From Paulownia fortunei (lineage: Eukaryota > Streptophyta > Magnoliopsida > Lamiales > Paulowniaceae): a DNA stretch of 64,000 nt. The notes beneath the pieces were generated by a model. The model made no database searches and had not been told where the DNA came from. It worked only from the letters and a program-made list of their open reading frames with translations. A program made the translations under genes and the position numbers. The stretch is from positions 18,125,869-18,189,868 of the forward strand of contig CM033116.1 of assembly GCA_019321725.1 (NCBI GenBank). The letters run 5' to 3'. Shown piece after piece: positions 1-11,600 of this stretch (its first letter is position 1; each line of letters starts with the position of its first letter).

Positions 1-193
1 AACCAACCATGAAAAACATCAAAACCCACATTTTGTAGCCATTCATAACCTCGCAAAGCAGCACATATTCCATTTTCGTCGAGACATTAACTCGAAAACA
101 TGCATAAGCATAGCAATTGTAAAAGCAAACAGATATATACATATACAATTATATATATTATACCAAACTATAAAAGGGAAAAAAATGTTGTAC

Positions 194-404
194 CCTGAGC
201 GGAAGAGAGGGACAGCAGCGGGTGCAAAGGAGCGAGACCCACAAAGGAATTGAGAGGTTTCGGGCCGGATTTGGGCCTGGAAAGCCTGAGCCGAGAAGGG
301 GAGGGCCTGTTTGGGAAGCACACGGAAGGGCCAGAAGGAGATGCGCTAATGGAAGGGAGGGCGGCCCGAAGAGAAGACAAACTCCATGTACAAGAAGAGG
401 CCAT
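194..404 (-). CDS. First coding exon of a plastid-targeted protein, probably plastid ribosomal protein L17 (partial)
   Basis: The exon starts at an ATG (404-402) and reads 70 codons plus one base to a GT donor at 193-192 (CTCAGG|GTACAA). The intron and the rest of the gene lie beyond the left edge. The peptide is rich in Ser, Pro, Arg and Ala with almost no acidic residues, which is typical of a chloroplast transit peptide. It ends in the block FVGLAPLHPLLSLSS. From memory of the family, a SFVGLAPLxPLLSL-type block precedes the mature part of nuclear-encoded plastid 50S protein L17, so L17 is the best guess, but none of the conserved L17 domain is in view. If correct, the product is imported into plastids and sits in the large ribosomal subunit. 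Plastid targeting is fairly secure; the L17 identity is an inference. Confidence 0.5.
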
Positions 405-1479
405 TTTTGTGTATTTCTTTCTTCCTCTGCTCGCTCGGTTGGGAAGATAAAGAGGTTTAAATGGATAATTCGTTATTGGCCCTTTCATTCTTTGTATATT
501 CTTCTCAGCCACTAATTTTATTTTTTTTCTTTTGTGACCCTCTTTGGCCTTATTTCAGATTTGGACTTGGGATACAATTTTGTTTTTTAATATTTCTTTG
601 CTTAATTCATTATTTATATTTAGATTGACAATTAATAATTTTGCATTAAATCAAGGTTTGGGCAGATAACTTTTTTTTTAGTATTTGTGATGATAATTCC
701 AAGAAAATCACTAAAACTAAATTCATACGCAACCAATATATAATAATTACTGGTAAAAAGTTCAATTAAATAATTGATATGCTATAGTATTTTTTAATTT
801 ATAGTTTTGTTAGTTTTAAATACAACTTAAAAGACTATATCCCTAAAATTAATAAAGGCTAAGCTAATAATTGCATCTTAAAGACATTTTTTTTTTCTTT
901 TAAGTAGTTTTATATAACTCAAGCAAGTAATCACTTAATTTTGCAAATATATAAAGGGTGAGTTTTTTTTACATTGGTAAAAGCTACTCTCATTTTATGG
1001 TTCAATTCCCATTCAAATTTGATGTAATCTTCACTCCCCAAATAAGAAATATTTTTAGTAGTTCAGATATTTTATTATAATTAGTATTTTATCTCTTATT
1101 ATATTTATAATAGTACACACTAAATATATATTGGTGATATCATTCAATACACGAGTGTATTGATGGTATTGTAATAGAAAATAAAATACCAATTGCAATA
1201 AAGAATCGAAGTGCATTTCTAGAGTCAATTTCATACTTATTGATTTTACCAAAATACCCTCCCCACTTGATATTTCTCGTTTGTTCCTTCAATCCTAATC
1301 TAATTGATTGCCTCATTTCCCACACTCACATCTCCGTCAATAGTCTGCTAGCTTCCATGCCTCAAGTTCACGCTACCCACCACTGACAAAGGCTAAGATG
1401 ACTGCCACTGCCACTTTTATTGTCACGTTGTCTCCTTTTCACCACAGTTAAAACTATCATCTATCGCCACAACCACAGA
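405..1479. other. AT-rich intergenic spacer, 5' flank of the leftmost gene
   Basis: No coding signal. The part next to position 405 is the likely 5'UTR and promoter of the minus-strand plastid-protein gene. The remainder is AT-rich with T-runs. A GGTTCAATTCC string near 1000 resembles a pol III B box, but no convincing A box precedes it, so I do not call a SINE. Confidence 0.5.
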
Positions 1480-2349
1480 TAGAGGTGTGCATTCAGTTAT
1501 ATTGTACCGAACTAAAATTTTGGTATGAGAATTTACCAAACTGAATACTAATTTTTTTTTGATAAATTTGGTTTGATAATCGGTAAAATCGAATTTTCTT
1601 TAAAAAAAAAGAAAAAAAACCTTGTAGAGAACCCATAAATCCCAAGAAAAACATCAACACTCTACAAGCAACAAGCAACAATCTATCAATAAATTTTAAG
1701 AACTCAGAAATCCCAAAGGCAAAAATTGAAAAAAAAAACACAAGCATATTTTCCATACACTTGACTTTCCAAAGCTGAAGTGAAACTTAAACAAAAAATC
1801 ACACACACATAGAGCACTTATTCATATTTTGAAAATTTTAGTTAGGGTTTTCAATGATTTTGGAGTAATCCACAAAAATCTCTTGTTTGGATGGTGAGGA
1901 CGGCGATGGTGTGGAGCTTGATTGTGGCTTGATAGTGGTGGATGGGAACAACGAAAGATTGTGTAGTGGCCGGTGGTTGGTGAGGTGAGCTGGTGAGCGA
2001 GGGTGGTGGGTGGTCTGCGATATGCCTATGGTATAGTCTAGCTCAGAGGGTAAGAGGAGTAATGAATGAAAGCATGGAAACAAAAAAAAATAAAAATGTG
2101 AAGAAGTACAAAAAGCCTCAAGGTTGAAGTTAAGGAAAAAAAAGTCAAAAGCCTTGTCAAAATAAAACTAAAAAAAAAATTATTATTCAATTTGGTAAAT
2201 CAAACCCAAATACCGATATTGAATCAAGCATCAAAAATAAAAAAATGCAAATCGAATACCAAACTGAAATTTTCATTCGATATTTGATACCAACTGAAAT
2301 TTTGATTTTAATTTGATTCAATCGAAAAACTGAACTATGCACAACCCTA
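1480..2349. mobile_element. Non-autonomous hAT-type element (MITE-like), 870 bp
   Basis: The left end reads TAGAGGTGTGCATTCAGTT, and the right end read on the other strand is TAGGGTTGTGCATAGTTCAG, so the termini are inverted repeats. Inside both ends are runs of the type ACCGAAC / CCAAACTGAAATTTT, usual for this plant hAT family. The flanking 8-mers ACCACAGA (1472-1479) and ATCACATA (2350-2357) match at 6 of 8, an eroded target duplication. The same family occurs at 44324-45158 with a perfect duplication, which supports this call. The centre (1838-2083) carries an 81-codon minus-strand frame, rich in Ser, Pro and Thr, that I do not recognise and that could be captured host DNA. Confidence 0.65.
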
Positions 2350-2939
2350 ATCACATACACGATTAACACTAGAATTACAAGCTTCTATACTCCATCTATC
2401 GTTGAAAAAATGCTTATAAATGGACAAGAAGGTGAAATTGAGTTATTAGGATCTTATGGATACAATAGCGAGTTTAGGGGGGTTTACATGATTGCACTTG
2501 GATTTTCCAACATCATACTCCATATTGGAGATATATCCAACCAAAAACTTAATCCGCAAAAGTATTTGACATTGTTCATTAGTTTGTAAACTTATTTGCA
2601 TGAGTATTAAGAACTATAATGTAAATAAACTTACTAAGATTTTTTTCATTGATTTTAACTAGGGAGACTGTTAGCCCCTTAAGGCATTAGATGCATTGGT
2701 ACAATAGGCTTGCATGTCAGTGGGCGACGAGTACTGGCATGGTGCAGGTATCAAATTTTTGATTAAGTATTAATGCCATGACACGGACTGCTTGGCAGCA
2801 CATGGAATATTGAAATGAGGGTATTTGGCAATATTAAGGTTTTCAATATGTGTTGGGGCATGCTGAAGTTGGTGACTTAGTGGCCCATCGGGTGATGATC
2901 AGTAGTGCACGCTGGCAGGCAACATAGTGTAGTGCCCAT
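2350..2939. other. Intergenic, nothing recognised
   Basis: No ORF, RNA gene or repeat boundary that I can support. From about 2660 base composition becomes less AT-rich and continues so, with gaps, to about 3950. This could be an old transposon body, but no coding domain is readable. Confidence 0.3.
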
Positions 2940-3140
2940 GCCGGGTGATCCAAACCGCAAGTATACAATGATTGTAATAAAAAATTATATTGAGTACCGT
3001 AGTTTAAATAGTTCTAATTTTATTTAGAAAATCGAATGATGATTGATAAACAAAGTAAAGTAAGATAGCAAAATGCAAAAACTAGATAAATTGCTTGAAA
3101 TTAATCATTAGTCTAAATGTATTTAATTTATTGGTACAAA
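2940..3140. repeat. Decayed LTR-like patch
   Basis: The segment reads like a dispersed eudicot LTR motif: a GATCCAAACCGCAAGTATAC-type start, then a GTAATAAA run, a GAGTACC string, then AT-rich text with AAGTAAAG and AAAATGCAAAAACTAGATAAATTGCTTG. I recognise the pattern (Y-CGCAAGT-AC...TAATAAA...GAGTACC) from gypsy-type LTRs, but I see no paired LTR, PBS or polypurine tract, so this is a remnant at most. Confidence 0.35.
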
Positions 3141-4628
3141 ACCAACTTATCAGTTAGGAATTTGCAGTGAATGTGTGCATAACTAGGGTCACGTAGAAGC
3201 AAACGCTGGCTTGATCGGATGTCTAGATGTTGAGATTCGTCGGGTGTGCTTTCTCGAACCTTCAGTGTCTATTATTGTCACAAAGAAAATATTTTTAAAC
3301 CTATTATAGAGGAGAATGGGTCCTTAGAGGTCCTTCCCATCTTGCGGCCCTTAGGCCTTAATCATGGCTCGGCACAACTTGGTGGGGTGCACCATGGCTT
3401 GACCTGGGGTCCATCGTGGGTCAATCCAAGTCCAACTTGACTTGCGAGTAGGTCGACCCGATCCCGTCGGTGGCAGTGTCGGTTGTTGGGCGTGCACGAA
3501 CAGGTTATGTCATGCGCATCGTATAGGCATTGCATCTGATGTTGGCTGAACTTTGTGGGCACTTGTGGGCGAGTGTTGGGCACTGTTCGGAGTGGTGCCA
3601 GACATTAGCTAGGTGTTGCGAACTAGGAGTTGGGCCTTTTGCACAAGTGTTTGGTAATGGGTGATAAGTTTGCGCAGTATCTCGATAGTGGGTGACCACT
3701 GTGCAGATTTCGACATGTGGCGAGAAATATTGACCCAACATGCATGGAAACTTCAGATGCACACGAATAAGTTGGAGGGTGTGCCAAATATGCTCGGCCA
3801 AACCATTGACCCAAAGCTTGGACACGCGGATAATTACAGCTACTGATGGTTCTAGGCATGTGATTTTCATGTGGGGAGGTTTTAGGCAGTTCTTACCAAG
3901 CCAACCATCCGATACATGGCAGATGTTAGCATTGGCTAATTAGGTTGCTTTGCCACATGTTGGTATTTGATCGACTTATTTCCTATGCAATAGGGGATGT
4001 CCACTGCATGGTTTATTGTTGCCAATATCTGATGGTCATAGACTTACATGTTTTAGAGCATTATGTGTAGCCTATTGACAAGACTCCTTGTAGAATAATG
4101 GAAAAATATATAGGATTGAGTTTTTCTATAATTATTGTGTTGCTTTACATTTCATGCATGTGCGTGTGTGTGACTTACATAAACACTACGCTTAGACCAT
4201 AATCAAGAACGATTGTGTGAGAGAGATAATTGATTAGCTGGTTGGTGCGCAATTAGGTTGCATAATATATGGAAAATTAGGCAAAAAATTTCAAACTTTC
4301 GATACCCCTATGACAGAGACCATGATAAGTCCATCTGCATGAACTTCTTTCCAACTGTATCAAGGATAACAAGAGACCACTGCCAGGTAGTGTAAATTAT
4401 GAAGAGAATATACTGGCACGACGTTAAGATCAACCTGGCCAACCACCTACAAGGGCTTGATCTCAAATGGTTAAAAAGAAAAGTACTTTTGCTTTAAACC
4501 TCATTTCTCCCCTTAGCCTTCTACGACTTCGAGAATTTCAATCTAGCATTTATTGTGGTACTAGTATCTATTTTAACACATAAAATCACAATGTTGATAC
4601 TTTAAATTCTTTTAAAGTCTATACGTGA
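3141..4628. other. Intergenic block, GC-richer at 3300-3950, unclassified
   Basis: Open frames of 60-120 codons occur on both strands at 3246-3943, but they overlap one another, resemble no known family and follow from the higher GC content. The block is probably an old repeat. From 3960 to 4628 the sequence is ordinary AT-rich spacer with no feature I can support. Confidence 0.3.
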
Positions 4629-4653
4629 ATATATATATATATATATATATATA
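4629..4653. repeat. (AT)n microsatellite
   Basis: Uninterrupted alternating A and T for about 12 units, in spacer DNA. Confidence 0.9.
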
Positions 4654-6896
4654 GGTATATTGATCAACACACTCTCTAAAAAGATATGCTACACAAAATA
4701 TTCATGCAGCAATCAATGAGATTATATATTAGCTCATTACCAAATATTAGGTTACTCAACATACTCCTCAAATTTGTAATTTAGGTCCATCTCAAACAAG
4801 TTCACTACAAAATAAATTCACTAATATTAGCAAATAGATCATTAAATATACAAAATGATAATGAGCATTTTATTTTTTTACCCCATATCTTTTCTCCAGA
4901 AAAATCAATTAATTATGTGTCACCACTTATCAGGTCGAACACCCTCTATAGTGTACTCACCTTCAATACTCATCAAGGCACACAGATACTGTTTCTAATG
5001 CTATAGTAATCACATTAATATCTCATTCCTTGTTCACATCAATATTCTTTATTATTCACATGAATATTATATTATAGGTTTATATACGCAGTATTATTTG
5101 CATATAACTCTGGTGTCTTAAGTTCATAAATGCAGTATTATTTTTAATAAATTGTTCATTCATGCAATATTTGAATGATAATATGTTCTATTTTACCTTT
5201 ATTCTCCTAGAGGTGTGCTTATCTTTTTTTATGACTGATTCTCTTTGGTAGTGTTCTGCTCAAGGGTGTAACAAAGTCGACAATTTTCTTATTCCTGTCA
5301 TTTCTTGCTATCACACCTTTAATAACGAAAAATGGATCCTTATGATTCTTTTTACTGCACTCTTCTCATCTTCTCTCTTCTTCGTTGTCTTCCCCAGCAC
5401 GAACACCACAACCATCCCATGCATTGGGGATGCTAATAGCCTCAACACCACCATCATTGCCATTATTATCATCCTTGCTATGTGGTACATGATGACCAAA
5501 ATTGCTATAAATTGTTGTCCTTAACACCAGCAAGAGAATAAAAAATTAGATCAAGGTTCATTATTCACATTCCATGCAATCTCAAATTTCTCACCAACAT
5601 TAACATAATCATTATCACCATCACCACCAGTCTCATGAACACCAACATCATGCCCACCATTTCTATCACCATCAACATCAGCCTCATCACCACCAGCAGA
5701 ATCATGTTCATCATCATTCTTGTCCTCATCATCTGCTCATCGGGTAACTTAAGGAAAAGAGCTACTATCCTCCAAAAAAGAAATTTTTGCTCAATTTTGC
5801 ATTCCTTTTTTAACTCAATACCAGAGGTTAGCAATTCATGATGTATGTTGTTGCCAAAGGACCCCTTTAATTAAAGAAAATATGATAAGTGAAAGACAAT
5901 TATTAAACACAATTATCAGTACAGAAACTTCTACAAATAATTATATATACATGAAGGCTTAAATGCAATGACTCAATATTTTTTTTTTCCTAGTGAAAAT
6001 GATAAATAGGAACAACTTGGTAATAATAAAATTTACAACTTTGTTTGTTATTTGACATCTATAACAAATTATTATCAAAAATAAAGTAAACAAAACCATC
6101 ACCTTATTTTGACTGATTAGCCTAAACTATTCCTCAAGACTGGTAATAATATTAGAGATCTTTCTATCACCCCACCGAAAAAAACTGTGGGATCACACGC
6201 AAGCCATGCATCATCTCTAATGAAGGTATATGCTTGTAAAGCCAATTACAATGATAAGGGCATTGTTATAATTATTCGATAACAAATGTGATTCACTTAC
6301 CGTCATGCCAATAATACATCTATCAATATATCTCTTCCTCGACTGTTGGCCTATATCCCCTGTAATATGCTGGATAATTTGCTCAACCAAAAAATTTATA
6401 TGTTGCATTCCCTATGCATACTACCCGATGGTACTCAAATCATCAACATAAGCAGAAACACAAAAAGTTGTCGAATAGTTGCTCGCTAGAAAAAGAATAC
6501 AGTATATACATCCTAGCAAAATCATCTACATTTGCTTGATTTTTCATCACCACTGATTCTTTAACTTATTTTCCATTACACTACGACTCTAAGTTACTAA
6601 ATTTTCCTTGAAAAATTATATCAATGTGGCAGCCTCCATTGTAAGATCTAGGTCAACAAGTTGACCCAAATGGTGTAGCCCCAACATAAGAGAGAACTTC
6701 CCTGCGATGAAGGGAACTTTAATGTCTTCACCAAAAATAAATGAATTTCACCTTACTTGAAATCTTCTTATAATTGCTTCAACTCGAGCAAGGCTAGTGC
6801 AGAGTTTAGGCATCTCCAGGTAAGCATAGAATGGAGTTCTACTTAGTAATTTTTTTGTCCCTGTCAGTCATACTTCCATGCAACGACTTCAACGTA
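4654..6896. other. Intergenic; low-complexity CAT/ACC-rich stretch at 5400-5720
   Basis: The 5400-5720 stretch is made of interleaved ATC, ACC and CAT triplets and gives artefactual Met/Val/Ile-rich frames on both strands. No promoter, splice pattern or known domain is visible. The rest is AT-rich spacer. Confidence 0.45.
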
Positions 6897-7018
6897 GAAT
6901 GGAGGCATGATGTGAAACACCAGATCGGAGGTTGTACTCTCTCCTCTGTGGAGGGTTGAATGGAGGCATGATGTGAAACACCAGATCGGAGGTTGTACTC
7001 TCTCCTCTGTGGAGGGTT
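6897..7018. repeat. Perfect 61-bp tandem duplication
   Basis: The unit beginning GAATGGAGGCATGATGTG occurs at 6897-6957 and again at 6958-7018 with no difference that I can see. No gene overlaps it. Identity implies a recent event. Confidence 0.9.
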
Positions 7019-8210
7019 TTCTCCTTCAGACCTACTCCTCTAGGACTTTGATGGACCTTCCTTTTGTTCCTAGCCATTATTGCATCAAAAGGAAAATCAT
7101 TATTAATAATAAGATGGGAAATATTTCAAAGCAGATGCATTATAGATTCTGCAAAGTTCAAGTTTAGTACCCCAACAGCATTCAAAAGTACTACATAAAA
7201 ATGGTTAAAATACTATATTTCATTAAAGAGCATTTTGTCTCAATCAACAAAATAAAATGGTTAAAAATAATTTACAAGACTCATGGACCCTGAAATAAGT
7301 CACACTACCTCAATTTTATTTCACAATCTACCTAATGATGATTGAAAACCAAATCTAGTACATAATAACTGAAATCAAGTACGTACAAACTAATTATACA
7401 TATTAAAATCCAAAAAATGACAAAAGATATTTCATAGTTCAAGTATGAAATAAATTATATTAGGGTTCTAAAAATATACCTTCTTAAAATCTTAAATTGT
7501 AGGTTAAAATTCGGCTGCCTAAATGCTTCTGCAACAAAATTATCCACAGAGGTGGTTGTGGTAGATGGATGATACAAATGGGGGGTGGTTTTAAATATGG
7601 AGATGGGAGAAATGGGGAAAATGGGAAAGGATAAATGAAAATTGAAGATCATTCACTGCATGACAACAGAAGAGAACATGATGGACGACGAAAAAACAGC
7701 AACCACGGTCAACATTCTTCATTGGCAGAAATCGGGGAAGAGAGAAGATACTGTGTGCCTTGGCGGGGGGAATGGAGGGAAATTGTGGGATGAAGATGTA
7801 AGGATGAATAGAAGTTTTCATTTTTCATTAGGGGTATTTTCGACTTTTTACAAAGCGTGGGGAGTGTAAAAAAAAAAAACTTGGTATGGGAAGTGCAAGC
7901 TGCGAAATTTGGGGCTAACTCAATTTTTTTTTTAAATCTTGAAATTTTAATTCCAAATAACTAATATATTAATTACCAAAAGAAAAACTTATGATTTTAA
8001 TTAATAAAATAATACAAGGTGGAATTTATCTTATTTATGTAAATTTGCATTCCCAAGTACCGTAGCTAAACAAATCACAATTTCATTTTTTGCTTGAAAT
8101 AATAAATAATAATATCCATGTTTTGAAAAATATAATTAAGTTGATAAAAATAAATTATAAGTGGCCATCCATAACTACACACACATGACCCTTAATTGTT
8201 TACTTTATAA

Positions 8211-8213
<3 letters not shown>
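7019..8213. other. Intergenic, nothing recognised
   Basis: Frames of 60-76 codons on both strands at 7455-7870 overlap and match nothing I know. A poly-A run follows at about 7868. The remainder is AT-rich spacer. Confidence 0.35.

Positions 8214-8243
<30 letters not shown>
8214..8243. repeat. (AT)n microsatellite
   Basis: About 15 AT units in the distal upstream region of the FHIT gene. Confidence 0.9.
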
Positions 8244-8246
<3 letters not shown>

Positions 8247-8485
8247 TAAGATTTTTTTTATTTATGACTAATTCCATATGGATGGGAGAGAATTTCTTTT
8301 AAGTGAGATTTTAATTATGATTAATTTGAATGGTTGAGATAATTTATTTTAATTTAAGAAGAATTTCTTGTTTTGGATAATTAACAATCATAAATAGAAA
8401 ATATCACAAGGAAACTGAACTGTAGATTATAGAATTAAAAAATATATTTCTACTATTCACTATTCAATTGTTAATATACTATCAC

Positions 8486-8620
8486 ACGACTTTAGTTCGT
8501 ACATATTTTTAAACGACTTTAGTTCATATACTTTTGCGAGAAAGCAGCACACGTCACCTCCGGGAGAATTTTAACACGACTTTAGTTCATTTTTTAGAGG
8601 AAGAAGCACGCGCCACCTCC
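8486..8620 (+). promoter_or_regulatory. Repeated elements just upstream of the FHIT gene
   Basis: The string ACGACTTTAGTTC occurs three times, at 8486, 8513 and 8576. The last two are part of a degenerate 63-bp tandem duplication that also repeats a GCAGCACACGTCACCTCC / GAAGCACGCGCCACCTCC block. The first of these contains an ACGT core (CACGTC) of the kind bound by bZIP factors. The array ends 25-60 bp before the chosen start codon, so it probably covers the promoter and 5'UTR. A regulatory role is inferred from position and repetition only. Confidence 0.4.
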
Positions 8621-8643
8621 GTTCTTTGGAGCGCTTGGGACTG

Positions 8644-11600
8644 ATGTTAAAGCCACCGCCTTTCCTTTCTTCCCGTTATTCTCTCACCCGTTTTCTTTAT
8701 TTACACCCCTCCACGCGCCGCCATTCCACGCCTTCGCTCTCACCAGGTGTCCCCTTACCCAGAGCCTCCTCCTCCACTGACTACCCTCATCAGGCAAGTT
8801 ATTTTGAAGTTCAATGTCGTAGTTTGAGAGCTGGGATGATTGTGCTGTAAATGTGTGTTTTATTGATGTTTTACTTGAAAAACTGAAGGCCCAGATGGAG
8901 TCTGAGAGTTATACCTTTGGCCCTTACAAAATCAACCCCAATGAAGTGTTTTACTCTACTCAACTTTCGTATGCTTTGGTCAATTTACGGCCTCTTGTTC
9001 CCGGTATGCATTTCCCATTCCCATTTCTTGTTGTTTTTCATGATCACGTGAACGTGAAGATTTGCAGTTGTTCGGTGGGTCTAGCTTTGCTAAGGAAATG
9101 TTTGATTTGTTTTGGGTGTTTTGGGAGAAGTATTTTGGGAGAATGTATTGAAAATGTGATGTATTAGGAGAAAAATTAATTGAAGAACGATATATGTTTG
9201 GACGTGCTTTGGGAGAATAAATTGAAAATGAAAATGAGGTTTGAGAATGAATCTAAACATTGCCTAAATCTCTTGTTTCATATGCTTGTATTTGATGGAT
9301 GGTAATGCTCTTATTGGAATACCAGCTATGATGTTACATTTCAATTAATTTGGATGGCAATTTTAGTTACTTATTTGTTTATGAACCTTAGTACCTTAGT
9401 GGTGTAATTTATAACTCTTGATCTTCCGACCTATACTTTATGGATGGCGGTGAATGGTTTAGCAAACTAAGTTGCAAATGTTTCAGGAAAAAATTGTGTT
9501 TGTGGCATGTTGGTCTCATCTTATATTTTAAATGAAAGCAGGAATCTGGAATCGGACTAGAAACTGTGTAGAATGGTAGACTATCTTTTGCAAAATTCAC
9601 TGTCCTAACCGTCATACTTCATAAAATTAAGATGGTTTACTGGATGGTCTTGCCAAATGTCATGATATCTCTAATGACAACTATGAATAAAACTCTCAAT
9701 CGCCATTTATGAGTAAAACAATGTATGTCTGCACATTAGGTTGCTGAAAAATAATTACTGTGTAATGTGTGTCACCACTGTCATGATCAGAAGCCTTGAA
9801 CAATATAATTGTCGCAATTTGCAAGCGTTTTATATCTGGGATTGTGAGCTGAGTGTGTAACCTGTAATGTATCACACAATTATATAGGGTCTTTGGTGAA
9901 AATGGGGAAACAGAAAAGCTGAGAGAAAATATCAATATTAATATTTTTGAAAAATTGTTCTGTATTCTACCCCATTCACATTTGTCATGCCTTCTATTTT
10001 CTTGAATGCTGTTGTATTGATTGTAGTTTGTGTTTGCTTTTTGTTACAGGTCATATCCTTTCCTCTGTCCATATTTGAACAGCGCATAGTGTCACAACGT
10101 AACTGTGTAGAGTAAATTGATATTTGGCTGGTTGGGCTTTACCAATCAAATTTATACTAAATGTTTTGCATGTTAACCATAATTATTTGGACGCATTTAG
10201 AATAAATGGTACAAACATCCTTGAACTCATCTCAGTTTCAGAAGCTACTTCTCAAATTGGGTACATTTTGGTTTTGCAAATGTGCCTCATCATCAAGAAA
10301 CTTCCAAGTTTGTGCTGAAAAAGTAAACTTGTTGCAATGCCTTTAATTTACATTATAAAATTATATCCAAGCAAAGAATCTAAATCCTGGCCTTTGATTT
10401 TCTTGAATCTCTGCACCGTTTATAGTCCCATCCAGCTGGCCCATGAAAAGACATAAGAAGAAAGATTTTCAACAATGATACCTTTCCACATTCACATTTT
10501 CTTATTTGGTTGACTTGACACAACATACATGTGCTTGTCTGCCCAAGACGTGATGCCAAGCGCTTCATTGATCTTACTGCTGATGAAACGAGTGACCTAT
10601 GGCTTACGGCTCAGAAGATTGGACGCCACCTTGAGTCCTATCATAAGGCATCTTCACTCACATTTGCAATCCAAGTAAGACGAAGGATGGCATGTGAAGC
10701 AATCATTACTTTTTTTTTTTTCCCATGTTCATTTTTTTTATTTATTTCATATTGGTTTTTATCATTTTGTTTCTCTGCTTTTGTACAAGTTATTGAATCT
10801 GAGAATGAATATAGTTCATGCTCCATTTGTATGCTCATTTTTTCCACCTTAAATGTACTTCTCTTTGACTGTTACTATTTAATGATATCATGGGTCCTGA
10901 ACTCTATGTAAGAAATGGACAGTTTATATTCTTCTATGCATGCATCCCAACATAAGCACGAATCCTCTGTTATGGTTAAGCATAGTTGCGAAAATAGATG
11001 CTAATCTGAGAAAAGCTTAAAATACAAGAAAAATGATGGAGGCAGACTTAAGACAGAAATCTATATTGAATATGCAATCAAAGATCTTTATATTACAGAA
11101 TAACACATCCACAGGAACAAAATGCTTTGAAAAGGTCATCTATGATATATGATTTATATATTGATTTAGAGCACTGTAAGTCTACAATCCTTGAGACTAC
11201 ATATTCAACTGTGTTGTCCTTATTATTATACCTGTAGAACTAATAATACAAAAAAGGAAAAAGAAAAAGATATTCTAGAACTTTAGGAAGACTTAAACAG
11301 ATATGAAGTGAGATAAAATACTTAATGACAAATACAACAATGACTGCCTCTTTTAGCCAAGATATTGTTTTTTGAAGAGAGAACATTACTCATCCAATCA
11401 GCTTTTGGAACAGAAGCAACTGGCATTCGTCTTTTGCTTTTGTCAGAGGTTTGGCACGGGCACCACAAAGTTGAATATGACCATCAAATAATCTTGCTTG
11501 CATTTCCAACTATTACTGTCTGCTTATCATATTAATTATTAGATTATATATATAGAGAGAGAGAGAAATAATTAGAGTAATTGTAAGATTGATTCTTATG

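Noticed and set aside
3246..3943. Frames of 60-121 codons on both strands
   Set aside because: They overlap each other, match no family known to me and follow from locally higher GC content in what is probably an old repeat.
5311..5841. Overlapping 60-90 codon frames on both strands rich in Met, Val and Ile
   Set aside because: They come from ATC/ACC/CAT low-complexity text; no domain, splice pattern or promoter supports them.
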